This document shows, in pieces, positions 16,049 through 24,226 of a stretch of 64,000 nucleotides of DNA. How positions within the stretch are numbered: the stretch's first letter is position 1; each line of letters opens with the position of its first letter. The stretch spans positions 7,897,605 to 7,961,604 of the forward strand of contig NZ_KB913032.1 in the NCBI RefSeq assembly GCF_000384215.1. The letters are read 5' to 3'. The notes beneath the pieces are model-generated. The model ran no database searches, was not told where the DNA came from, and was given only the letters and a program-made list of their open reading frames with translations. The position numbers and the translations under genes were made by a program. This stretch comes from Amycolatopsis alba DSM 44262 (GTDB lineage Bacteria > Actinomycetota > Actinomycetes > Mycobacteriales > Pseudonocardiaceae).

Positions 16049-17205
16049 CGGCGCGACCTCGGCAGGCCGAGTCCCTGGGTGGCGACGAGATCACGCAGGA
16101 TGTCGTTCACCCCGCCGCCGAAGGTGTTCACGATGCCGTGCCGGGAAAGCTGTTCGATCTGGCCGCCGAGGACCGCGCCGGGCGAACCGGGCCGGATCCG
16201 GCCCGCCGCGCCGATCACCTGGCTGAGGCCGCGCTGCACCTCGATATGGGTTTCCGTGCCGTACGTCTTGGCCGCGCCCGCGATGGCTCCGGTGAGCGTG
16301 CCGTCGGCGACGGCCGCGGTCATCTTCCAGTTCAGCAGGCGCATCGCTTCGAGCTTGGCGTGGCTGCGAGCCAGCTCGTGCCGGACCCAGGGTTCCGCCA
16401 GCACCCCGGTTTCCTTTGCCCAGGCGAGGGTTTCGTCCCAGAGCTGGATCATCCTGCCGCCCAGCGCGGCCAGCCCGACGCGCTCGTGATTCAGCTGGGC
16501 CGTGATGAGTTTCCAGCCCCGGTCGACCTCACCGACCACGTTGGCGGCCGGGACCCGGATGCCGCTGTAGTAGGTGGCGGTCACGGTCATGCCGCCGACC
16601 GTCCTGATCGGACTCCAGCCGAAGCCGGGGTCGTCACACGGCACGATCAGGATCGAGATCCCCCGGTGTTTCGGCGCTTCGGGATCCGTGCGGGCGGCGA
16701 GCCAGACGAAGTCGGCGGTGTTCCCGCCGGTGGTGAAGATCTTGCTCCCGTCGATCACGTACTCGTCGCCGTCGCGCGCCGCGCGCGTCCGCAGCGAAGC
16801 GAGGTCGGTTCCGGCTTCGGGTTCGGTGTAGCCGATGGCGAACACGATGTCGCCGGACAGGATTCCCGGCAGATAGGCGCTCTTCTGCTCCTCGGTCCCG
16901 TACTCCATGAGGGTCGGGCCGACCGTGTTCACCGTGACGAACGGGAACGGCAGCCCGGCCCGCTGCACCTCGTCGAAGAACACGTACTGGTCCTCGATCG
17001 GCCGTCCCTGCCCGCCGTACTCCACCGGCCAGCCGATCCCGAGCCAGCCGTCCTTGCCCAGCATCCGCACCACCTCGCGGAACAGGTCCCCGCCGGCGCC
17101 CGCCTCGCTCGCCGCCCGGCGCTTGTCCTCGGGCAGCAGTCCCGCGAAATAACCGCGCAACTCCTGGCGTAACCGCTGTTGGGCGGGCGTTTCCCGCAGA
17201 TCCAC
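16045..17205 (-). CDS. chsE2: Acyl-CoA dehydrogenase, ChsE2/FadE29-like subunit
   Basis: 386 residues with GTG start sharing bases with the upstream stop (TAGTG). Full acyl-CoA dehydrogenase signatures: WPVEYGGQGRPIEDQYVFFD, FAIGYTEPEAGTDLASLRT, DGSKIFTTGG, ITAQLNHERVGLAALGGRM, and QVIGAAGRIRPGSPGAVLGG near the C-terminus. Length and motifs fit FadE29, partner of FadE28. Together they dehydrogenate the C22 pregnenoyl-CoA ester before hydration by ChsH1/ChsH2. Confidence 0.87.
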   Translation of the reverse strand: MDLRETPAQQRLRQELRGYFAGLLPEDKRRAASEAGAGGDLFREVVRMLGKDGWLGIGWPVEYGGQGRPIEDQYVFFDEVQRAGLPFPFVTVNTVGPTLMEYGTEEQKSAYLPGILSGDIVFAIGYTEPEAGTDLASLRTRAARDGDEYVIDGSKIFTTGGNTADFVWLAARTDPEAPKHRGISILIVPCDDPGFGWSPIRTVGGMTVTATYYSGIRVPAANVVGEVDRGWKLITAQLNHERVGLAALGGRMIQLWDETLAWAKETGVLAEPWVRHELARSHAKLEAMRLLNWKMTAAVADGTLTGAIAGAAKTYGTETHIEVQRGLSQVIGAAGRIRPGSPGAVLGGQIEQLSRHGIVNTFGGGVNDILRDLVATQGLGLPRSRR

Positions 17206-18872
17206 TACCTGCTCCTCACATGCGTTCGCTCCGGCGGCCCGAGGAAACGCAGCCGCCCGGCGGACTCGAATTCCCGTCGGAGCGCCTCACGCGCCGCCGG
17301 GTCCAACAGGGTGTAGCCGTCGTCGCGGCCGATCCGGCTGTACACCGGTTCGGGACAGCGCCAGCCCTCCAGCTGCAACGCCTTGCGCTGGAGCTTCCCC
17401 GAGCCGGTGGTCGGCAGTCCGTGAGAGACCCGCACGAACCGTGGCGCCCCCTTCGTGCCGAGGTCCGTCTGGGCGGCCAAGAACGCGGGCAGCTCCAGAT
17501 CGTCGAAAGTGACACCTTCGGGGACTTCGAGGGCGGCCATCACCTGGTCCCCGGAGCGCGGGTCCGGCACCCCGAAGACCGCGGCCGCGAGGACGGACCG
17601 ATGCCTGCGGAGGACACGCTCGACGTGCACCGCCGAGGTGTTCTCGCCGTCCACCCGGATCCAGTCGCCGGATCTCCCGGCGAAATAGAGGTATCCCTCG
17701 CGATCGAGGTAGCCGAGGTCGCCCGTCCAGTACCAGCCGTGCCGGACCCGTTCCGCGTCGGCGGCGGGGTTGTTCCAGTAGCCCTCGAACTTCGCCGCGC
17801 CGAGGGTGTTCACCAGTTCGCCGATCGCTTCCTCGGCATTGCGCACCCGGCCGTGTTCGTCGAGTTCCGCGGGCGGGCAGGTCTTCCGGGTCTCCGGGTC
17901 GACCACCCGGACGCCGTCGTGCGCGGGGCGGCCGAGCGCGGTCGGCGGGCCGGACGGGGCGAGGGTGACCATGCCCGCCCCTTCGCTCGATCCATAGGCC
18001 TCGAGGAGTTCCGCGCCGAACCGGGCTGCGAACAACTCGCGGTCCTCGGGCGAGGCCTCGGTACCGAAGCCGTGGGTGAGCGGGTTCTCCCGGTCGTCAG
18101 GGTGTTCCGGTGTGGCGAGCACGTAGCTGACCGCCTTGCCGACATACGTGAAGTAGGTCGCGCCGAGGGCGCGGACGTCGGGCAGGAACCCGGACGCGGA
18201 GAACTTCGGCGTCAGCGCGACACAAGCCCCCGCGACGAGCGCCGGCGCCCACAGCCCCATCACCGCGTTGCCGTGGAAGAGCGGCATGCAGCAGTAGCAG
18301 ACGTCGTCCTGGGTGACGCGGTATTTCGCCGCGTTCTGATAGCCCAGCCCGGCGAGTCTCCCCTGGCTGCATCGAGCGGCCTTGGAGATCCCGGTGGTAC
18401 CGGAGGTGAACAGCAACAGCAGAGGTGTGCCGGGGTCGATCTCCGGGTCTCGGAAGGGTTCCTGGTCGGCGAAATCCGCGTCGTCGACCAGCAGGTACCG
18501 GTCCTGTGGCACCCCGAGATCCAAGCCTTCGAGCTGCGCGAGTCCCGCCTGGTCGGTGACCACGAGCTGCGGTTCGGTATGCCGCACCTCCTGTTCGAGA
18601 TAGGCGCCCCGCCGGGTCGGATTGACCCCCACGACGGTCGCGCCGGCCAGCGCCGCGGCGCCGAGCCACCACACGAACTCCGGAACGTTCTCCAGCAGGA
18701 CGGCGATGTGGAACGGGCCGTCCCGGCGCAGCCGCCGGGCGAGAGCGGCGCGGGCCGCGCTCTCCCGCACCACCTCGTCCCAGGTCCACTCGCGATCACG
18801 CGTGCGCAATCCGGGGCGGGGGTCTCCGGCGCGGGCCAGCAGGAGATCGGCGATCGTCTGCCCGGACGTCAC
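17205..18872 (-). CDS. Acyl-CoA synthetase, FadD19/FadD17-like steroid CoA ligase
   Basis: 555 residues from the GTG at 18872, which overlaps the upstream stop as GTGA. AMP-binding enzyme with P-loop-like LLLFTSGTTGISKAA, EAYGSSEGAG, YWTGDLGYLDREGYLYFAGR and catalytic Lys in TTGSGKLQRKALQ. It resembles the FadD19/FadD17 group that activates long steroid side-chain acids. Within this operon it most likely makes the CoA ester that ChsE1/ChsE2 oxidise. Which chain length it prefers cannot be read from sequence. Confidence 0.82.
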   Translation of the reverse strand: MTSGQTIADLLLARAGDPRPGLRTRDREWTWDEVVRESAARAALARRLRRDGPFHIAVLLENVPEFVWWLGAAALAGATVVGVNPTRRGAYLEQEVRHTEPQLVVTDQAGLAQLEGLDLGVPQDRYLLVDDADFADQEPFRDPEIDPGTPLLLLFTSGTTGISKAARCSQGRLAGLGYQNAAKYRVTQDDVCYCCMPLFHGNAVMGLWAPALVAGACVALTPKFSASGFLPDVRALGATYFTYVGKAVSYVLATPEHPDDRENPLTHGFGTEASPEDRELFAARFGAELLEAYGSSEGAGMVTLAPSGPPTALGRPAHDGVRVVDPETRKTCPPAELDEHGRVRNAEEAIGELVNTLGAAKFEGYWNNPAADAERVRHGWYWTGDLGYLDREGYLYFAGRSGDWIRVDGENTSAVHVERVLRRHRSVLAAAVFGVPDPRSGDQVMAALEVPEGVTFDDLELPAFLAAQTDLGTKGAPRFVRVSHGLPTTGSGKLQRKALQLEGWRCPEPVYSRIGRDDGYTLLDPAAREALRREFESAGRLRFLGPPERTHVRSR

Positions 18873-20086
18873 GAGGCATACCCCGCCGGTGTACCCCACT
18901 CGACACTGCGGGGCGCCGACCGTTCGACCAGCACGCACCGGGTCCCGACGAAGTTCGTCGGCATGCATTTGTTGCAGTGGATGCACAACGACGGGGTGGC
19001 CGGATCCTTCATGATCCGGTTCGGCAGATCCGGCTCACGCAGGAGCGCTCGGGCCATCGCGACGAACTCGAAACCCTCCGCCATCGCGCGATCCATCATC
19101 GGCCGGTCGGTGATCCCGCCCAGCAGCACCATCGGCAGGTCGACCGCCGCCCGGATCTGCCGCGCGTCCTCCAGCAGGTAGCCGTCGCGGTACGGGTAGG
19201 TCTTCAGTTTCGTCTTCCCGAACAGCTGGACGCCGAGTTTGACCGGCTGCGGCATCACGGCCGCGAACTCCTGCATCGGCACGTCACCCTTGAACAGGTA
19301 CATCGGGTTCAGCAAGGAGCTCCCGGCGGTCATTTCGAGGGCGTCGATACCGCCGTCGGCTTCGAGCCACTGCGCGACCGGGATCGCTTCGTCGATCCAG
19401 AAGCCACCGGGAACGCCGTCGTCCATGTTGAGCTTGGCGATGATCGCGACCTGGTTCCCGACGGCGTCGCGCACCGACCGGCAGATCTCCCTGGCCAGCC
19501 GCGCCCGGTTCTCCAGGCTGCCGCCGTAGGCGTCGGTGCGGTGGTTCACCTTGGGGCTGAGGAACGAACTCGCCAGGTAGTTGTGCCCGAGGTGCACCTC
19601 GATCGCGTCGAAACCGGCCTCGACCACGAGCTTGGCCGCCTCGCCGAAGTCACGGACCACCGCGGCGAGCTCCTCGACCGTGGCCTCGCGGGCCCAGCTG
19701 AGCGACGTCGCGTGGAAATGACGGCTCGGTGCCAGCGCGGGCCGCTTGTTGAGCTTCGGGCTCGCCACCGGTCCGCCGTGCACGAGCTGGGCCGCGATCG
19801 CGGCGCCCTCCGCGTGCACCTCTTCGGCCAGCTTGCTCAGCCCTGGCACGGCTTTCGGCCGCCACACGATCTGATGCGGCGACGTGCAGCCGCCGTCGGA
19901 CACGATGCTCGCCCCGATCGTCGTCATGGCCGCGCCGCCCGCGGCCACCCGGACGTGGAAATCGACAAGATCGCGGGTCACCAGGCCGCGGTGGCTCAGG
20001 CCCTCGTAGGTCGCGGCCTTGAGCACGCGGTTGCGCAGCCGTACGGGACCGAGCTGGGCGGGGGCGAATACCTCGGGCGGTGTCAT
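18869..20086 (-). CDS. Old-yellow-enzyme family NADH:flavin oxidoreductase
   Basis: 405 residues: FMN TIM barrel with RLRNRVLKAATYEGLS, AAQLVHGG, GFDAIEVHLGHNYLASSFLS, NHRTDAYGGSLENRARL and a C-terminal CIHCNKCMP cluster followed by a further Cys. It lacks the FAD/NADPH domain of full 2,4-dienoyl-CoA reductases. In steroid clusters such proteins may reduce enone or dienone intermediates, possibly at ring A or of side-chain dienoyl-CoA esters. The exact reaction is unknown. Confidence 0.82.
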   Translation of the reverse strand: MTPPEVFAPAQLGPVRLRNRVLKAATYEGLSHRGLVTRDLVDFHVRVAAGGAAMTTIGASIVSDGGCTSPHQIVWRPKAVPGLSKLAEEVHAEGAAIAAQLVHGGPVASPKLNKRPALAPSRHFHATSLSWAREATVEELAAVVRDFGEAAKLVVEAGFDAIEVHLGHNYLASSFLSPKVNHRTDAYGGSLENRARLAREICRSVRDAVGNQVAIIAKLNMDDGVPGGFWIDEAIPVAQWLEADGGIDALEMTAGSSLLNPMYLFKGDVPMQEFAAVMPQPVKLGVQLFGKTKLKTYPYRDGYLLEDARQIRAAVDLPMVLLGGITDRPMMDRAMAEGFEFVAMARALLREPDLPNRIMKDPATPSLCIHCNKCMPTNFVGTRCVLVERSAPRSVEWGTPAGYAS

Positions 20087-20120
20087 GTCCGGCCTTTCTG
20101 TTCCTGTTTCGCGTTCCGGG

Positions 20121-20909
20121 TCACCCGAAGAACGCCTGTCCGCCGTCGAGCGGGAGCGTCGCGCCGGTCAGATACCGCAGATCCGGCCCGACCAGCGCCG
20201 CCACCGCGCGGCCGATGTCCCGTTCCGGGTCGCCGATCCGCCGCATCGGGATGGTCGCGACGAACGCTTCGGCCTCTTCCGGGTTCCGTTTCGTCCATCG
20301 CTCGAGTCCTGGGGAGAGCGCGTGCGGGGCGATCGAGTTCGCGCGGATCCCGTCGGGCGCCCATTCGACCGCCGCGGTCCGGGTGAGGGAGCGCAACGCC
20401 TGTTTCGCCGCCGCGTACCCGCCGTAGGTGGTCGGGTCCCAGCGGACCATCGCCGACGTGACGAGATTGACGATGTCCCCGCCGCCCCGCGCCTTGAAGT
20501 GCGGATGTACCGCCTTCATGAAGGCGAAAGCGGCGAACGGCGCCGTCTGGAAACCCAGCCGGAAGTCCTCTTCGGACAAGGACAGCAACGGGCCGTACGC
20601 GCCGGTGTAGGCGTTGTTGACCAGGATGTCGACCCCGCCGAACTCGGCGACGACGTCCTCGACGACACCGGGGATCGCGGCCGTGTCCGCGACGTCGCAG
20701 GTGAACGGGCTCGCGGTGCCACCGCGGGCACGGATCGCCGCGCAGGTGTCCGCGAGCCGGTCCGGGGTCCGTCCCAGCGCGGCGACGGCGGCCCCGTCCG
20801 CGGCGAGCGCGAGGGCGATCCCGAGCCCGACCCCCTGGCCGGCCCCGGTGATGATCGCGATCTTGCCGGACAGCGGCCGGGTCGCGCTGTACTCGTCGGT
20901 TTCGGGCAT
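20121..20909 (-). CDS. Short-chain dehydrogenase/reductase, first gene of the side-chain operon
   Basis: 262 residues. Rossmann motif [22 protein letters not shown], catalytic Ser in LVTSAMV, YxxxK in [11 protein letters not shown], and a C-terminal GGQAFFG. The start at 20909 has no clear Shine-Dalgarno and lies 51 bp from the centre of the operator-like motif at 20951, so its mRNA may be leaderless. It heads a seamless operon reaching to 10318. It could oxidise a hydroxysteroid or a beta-hydroxyacyl-CoA. Confidence 0.85.
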   Translation of the reverse strand: MPETDEYSATRPLSGKIAIITGAGQGVGLGIALALAADGAAVAALGRTPDRLADTCAAIRARGGTASPFTCDVADTAAIPGVVEDVVAEFGGVDILVNNAYTGAYGPLLSLSEEDFRLGFQTAPFAAFAFMKAVHPHFKARGGGDIVNLVTSAMVRWDPTTYGGYAAAKQALRSLTRTAAVEWAPDGIRANSIAPHALSPGLERWTKRNPEEAEAFVATIPMRRIGDPERDIGRAVAALVGPDLRYLTGATLPLDGGQAFFG

Positions 20910-20950
20910 GGCGACGACTTTCGCGCGCCCCGCGCGGATCGGGCCGGGCC

Positions 20951-20969
20951 GATCCCGCTGACCGGAATC
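20951..20969. promoter_or_regulatory. Steroid-cluster operator motif, site 1 (divergent promoters)
   Basis: GATCCCGCTGACCGGAATC, an imperfect palindrome (GAT-CCG-T-A-CGG-ATC). Its centre is 51 bp from the SDR start at 20909 and 75 bp from the CoA-ligase start at 21035, which has a Shine-Dalgarno. One of 11 related copies across the cluster. Confidence 0.65.
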
Positions 20970-21034
20970 GGCGCACAGGCCGACGGCGCAGAATGACACT
21001 GTTCGCCGTCGGCAACGTCGTCGAGGAGGAGCGG

Positions 21035-22660
21035 ATGCACAAGGAGCTCGACCCCCGCGCCGCGGTGGAAACCCTCACAGGCCCCGGAGGTCCCTTCGAG
21101 CTCGTGGAGGAGACGGTGCTGGGCAGGCCCCTGCCCGTCTTCGGCACCCGCGCTCGCGCACTGCACGAACTGCTCGCGGGCAGCCTCGCCCACGCCGGAC
21201 GGGACTACCTCGTCACGGCGGACCGCCGGATGACCTACGCCGAGCACGCGAGGCAGGTCGCCTCACTCGCCAAGGCCCTGCGGGAGCAGTACGGGGTGCG
21301 GGCCGGGGACCGGGTCGCCATCGCCGCCTCGAACAGTCCGGAATGGATCGTCACCTTCTGGGCAACGGTCGCGATCGGAGCGGTGTCGGTGGGCTTCAAC
21401 GCCTGGTGGTCCGCCCGCGAACTCGAATACGGCCTGGCGCACGCGACCCCCGTCCTGGTGGTCGCCGACGCCAAACGCGCGGCGCTGCTGCCGTCGGCGA
21501 CCCCGGTCCTCTCGATCGAGACCGACATCCCCCGGCTCGCCACGTCCCATCCGGACAGTCCCTTGCCCACCGCCGCGGTGGAGGAGGACGCCCCGGCCGT
21601 CATCCTGTACACCTCGGGCACCTCGGGCAGGCCCAAAGGCGCGACCCACTCCCACCGCAACCTGCTGGCCGTGGTGCAGTACCACCGGTTCAACGACGCG
21701 CTCATGGCCGCTCACGGCGACCCCGCGGACCCCTGCGACCGGGCGTATCTCCTGACGCTGCCGCTGTTCCACATCGCCAGCCTGCACAACCTGGCGGTCC
21801 CCCGGCTCGCCACCGGCAGCAAGGTGGTCCTGCACCAGGGCGCTTTCGACGTCGACAGGCTGCTGAGCCTGGTCGAGCGGGAACGCGTGACGCACTGGGG
21901 CGCTGTCCCGACCATGGCGCGGCGGCTCCTCGACCACGAGGACCTCACGTCCTACGACACCTCGTCGCTCACCAGCTTTTCGCTCGCGTCCGCGCCGTCG
22001 TCGCCCCAGTTCAAGGCGCGGCTGCGGGACAAGCTCCCGTTCGCCTCCGCGCTGGTGGACAGCTACGGCCTGACGGAGTCGTGCACGGCCATCTCGGCGG
22101 CGAGCCCGCTCGATCTGGAGGCGGAACCCGGCACGCTGGGCAGGCCGATCGTCGGGGTACGGCTGGAGATCCGCGACGCGCACGGCAAGCCCGTGCCGGA
22201 CGGCGTCGAGGGCGAGGTCTGCGTGCGCAGCATGTACACCATGCTCGGCTACTGGGGCGACGAAGAAGCGACCGCAGCCGCGATCCGGGAGGACCGCTGG
22301 CTGCACACCGGCGACATCGGCGTCTTCGAGCACGGCAGGCTGCGGCTGTCCGCGCGACGGTCGGATCTCATCATCCGGGGCGGCGAGAACGTCTATCCGG
22401 CCGAGATCGAGACCGTGCTCGCCGAACATCCGGGAGTCGCCGAGGTGCTGGTGACCGGGCTCCCGCATCCGGATCTGGGCCAGGAGGTCGCGGCCGTCGT
22501 GGTGACCCGCGACGAGGCGGCACCTTCGGAGGACGAACTGCGGGCGTTCGTCGCCGAACGGCTCGCGTACTTCAAGGTCCCCGCCCACTGGCGGATCACC
22601 CCGGACCCGTTGCCCCGCAACGCGACCGGGAAGGTGATGCGGGCCAAGGTCGAGTTCTGA
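21035..22660 (+). CDS. Acyl-CoA synthetase (FadD family)
   Basis: 541 residues from the ATG at 21035, chosen for the GAGGAGGAG site just upstream; an ATG at 20993 in the same frame is possible. AMP-binding signatures: [65 protein letters not shown], and catalytic Lys in [11 protein letters not shown]. It is divergent from the side-chain operon and shares its operator. In steroid clusters such ligases activate either the C24-type side chain or the later ring propionate (FadD3 role). The choice is not resolved here. Confidence 0.85.
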   Translation: MHKELDPRAAVETLTGPGGPFELVEETVLGRPLPVFGTRARALHELLAGSLAHAGRDYLVTADRRMTYAEHARQVASLAKALREQYGVRAGDRVAIAASNSPEWIVTFWATVAIGAVSVGFNAWWSARELEYGLAHATPVLVVADAKRAALLPSATPVLSIETDIPRLATSHPDSPLPTAAVEEDAPAVILYTSGTSGRPKGATHSHRNLLAVVQYHRFNDALMAAHGDPADPCDRAYLLTLPLFHIASLHNLAVPRLATGSKVVLHQGAFDVDRLLSLVERERVTHWGAVPTMARRLLDHEDLTSYDTSSLTSFSLASAPSSPQFKARLRDKLPFASALVDSYGLTESCTAISAASPLDLEAEPGTLGRPIVGVRLEIRDAHGKPVPDGVEGEVCVRSMYTMLGYWGDEEATAAAIREDRWLHTGDIGVFEHGRLRLSARRSDLIIRGGENVYPAEIETVLAEHPGVAEVLVTGLPHPDLGQEVAAVVVTRDEAAPSEDELRAFVAERLAYFKVPAHWRITPDPLPRNATGKVMRAKVEF

Positions 22661-22667
22661 GCGGACC

Positions 22668-22722
22668 GGCCGTGAAGGCCTCCTTCCCTACTCTCAGGGT
22701 AGGGAAGGAGGCCTTCACGGCC
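22668..22722. repeat. Palindrome, GTGAAGGCCTCCTT family, between convergent genes
   Basis: 24-nt arms around a 7-nt loop (22692-22698). The outer arm sequence is shared with the palindrome at 3728-3780; the inner bases differ but still pair. It lies 8 bp after the FadD stop and 28 bp before the end of the thioesterase gene on the other strand, so it can serve as a two-way terminator. Confidence 0.85.
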
Positions 22723-22749
22723 GCTACCGCGGGTACGCGTCCAGCCCGC

Positions 22750-23370
22750 TCAGCGAGGTCGCGCGAGGTGCTTGTTCACGAAGATGCCTTCAGCCGAGAC
22801 ACAGACCTGCCCGCCCGCGCTGATGGTGCCGCTCGTGAAGATCTTCCGACCCTCGACCGAGTCCTGGCGCGCGGTCACGGTCAGCTCCTCGAACAGCGGG
22901 GTCGTCCGGTGATACCGCAGGGTGAGCGTCCCGGTCATACCCGATTCCCCCGCCCAGTGGTTGGCGACGCCGAGGGTGTGGTCGAGCAGCAAGGCCGAAA
23001 TCCCGCCGTGGACACAGCCCGGCGGCCCCTGATACGGCATCCCGAGCGTCACCTTGCCCTCGATTCCGCCGTCGGCGAGGCCGACCAGGTGCAGCGGCGG
23101 CGCGATGGCGTTCTCCGGCCCGGTCACCGGGTCGTGCCGGGTCACCCCTTCGCCCGCCCACATGTCGACCAGCCTGTCGGCCACCGCGGGGGCGTGCTCT
23201 TCGAGGTGATCGGCGACCGCGTTCAGCCGTCCGGCGATCTCGGTCATCTCGGCCGGGGTGCCGTCCCCCGCGTGCAGCAGGGCGGCGATCACCCGGCGGG
23301 CGGCGGCGACGGCCGCGTCGACACCGCCGTTTCCGGGCGAGGCGGTCAGTTCGGGCTGGGTGGCGGTCAC
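22750..23370 (-). CDS. PaaI-type hotdog thioesterase
   Basis: 206 residues. The C-terminal two thirds are a 4HBT hotdog with GCVHGGISALLLDHTLGVAN, the HGG motif and acid residue of PaaI-like acyl-CoA thioesterases. The N-terminal 75 residues are helical and unassigned. It overlaps the MaoC gene by 4 bp and is the last gene of the thiolase-led operon (27521 to 22750). It probably releases CoA from dead-end steroid or acyl-CoA intermediates. Confidence 0.82.
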   Translation of the reverse strand: MTATQPELTASPGNGGVDAAVAAARRVIAALLHAGDGTPAEMTEIAGRLNAVADHLEEHAPAVADRLVDMWAGEGVTRHDPVTGPENAIAPPLHLVGLADGGIEGKVTLGMPYQGPPGCVHGGISALLLDHTLGVANHWAGESGMTGTLTLRYHRTTPLFEELTVTARQDSVEGRKIFTSGTISAGGQVCVSAEGIFVNKHLARPR

Positions 23371-24224
23371 CAGGTCACCTCCGCGGTCGCGTGGTCGAGC
23401 ACCGAGACGTCGTCACGTTCGGGACAGGTCGCCGACAGCGACAGCCGGGAACCGTCACGCCACACCGCGATCCGCATCGTCTCCCCAGGGTGCAGTACCC
23501 CGGCGAAGCGGACCGCGAGCCCGCGCAACCGGGTGGAGTCGCCGTCGAGCAGCCTGTCGACCACTGTTCCCGCCAGGATCCCGTACGAGGCCAGCCCGTG
23601 CAGAATCGGCCTTTCCAAACCTGCCGCCTTGGCGAAGGCCGGGTCCGCGTGGATCGGGTTCAGATCCCCGTTGAGTCGGTAGAGCAGCGCCTGCCCCGGA
23701 TCGGTGGGCGTGTCGACGACCAGATCGGGCTCACGGGACGGCGGCCCGGAAGGCGCGGCGGGACCAGCCGGGCCGCCGAAGCCACCCTCGCCCCGCAACC
23801 AGATGCGCATCCGCGATGTCCACAAAGGACTCCCGTCCGGGGTGGCCGCGGCGGATTCGTACTCGACGACCGCCGCCTTGCCCTTGTCGAAGACGTCCGC
23901 GATCCGGCTGACGAGCCGCGCGGACCCGCTCGGCGGCAGCGGCGCGTGCACGGTCAGCGCCTGACCGGCGTGCAGGACACGGCGCAGGTCCACGTCGACC
24001 CCCGGCAGATCGAGCGACGCGGCCTGCCGCGTTCCGGCGGAAATCCCTTGGCCCGCCACCATCGCGAAGGTCGGCAGCACCTGGAGGTCGCGCTCGTAGG
24101 TGTAGGTCAGGTCGTCCGGGCGGACGCCGACCGAAAGGTGGTACAGCAGCACATCGCGCCGGGTCCAGGTGATCGTGCGGACGGACGGCTCGGCCGCCAG
24201 CGCCTTCTCGACGTCGATCGGCAT
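23367..24224 (-). CDS. MaoC-like double-hotdog enoyl-CoA hydratase (ChsH3/Hsd4B type)
   Basis: 285 residues from the ATG at 24224. Layout matches eukaryotic-type hydratase-2: N-terminal VLPTFAMVAGQG, DVFDKGKAAVVEYES, then the active hotdog YRLNGDLNPIHADPAFAKAAG with a perfect catalytic Asp/His motif, and ERPILHGLASYGILA. It should add water to the enoyl-CoA made by the FadE34-type enzyme encoded just upstream. It is related to, but better conserved than, the gene at 11724-12518. Confidence 0.87.
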   Translation of the reverse strand: MPIDVEKALAAEPSVRTITWTRRDVLLYHLSVGVRPDDLTYTYERDLQVLPTFAMVAGQGISAGTRQAASLDLPGVDVDLRRVLHAGQALTVHAPLPPSGSARLVSRIADVFDKGKAAVVEYESAAATPDGSPLWTSRMRIWLRGEGGFGGPAGPAAPSGPPSREPDLVVDTPTDPGQALLYRLNGDLNPIHADPAFAKAAGLERPILHGLASYGILAGTVVDRLLDGDSTRLRGLAVRFAGVLHPGETMRIAVWRDGSRLSLSATCPERDDVSVLDHATAEVTW

Positions 24225-24226
24225 GG

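Noticed and set aside
17220..19181. A 653-codon open frame on the plus strand opposite the CoA ligase and OYE genes
   Set aside because: It is the antisense shadow of GC-rich coding DNA: Arg/Gly/Pro-rich, no ribosome site and no domain, while the minus-strand genes are clear.
11724..24224. The two double-hotdog MaoC genes as a simple recent duplication
   Set aside because: They share layout but differ in the catalytic motif (GDRHHMHVDP versus GDLNPIHADP) and over most of their length, so they look like old paralogues with separate roles.
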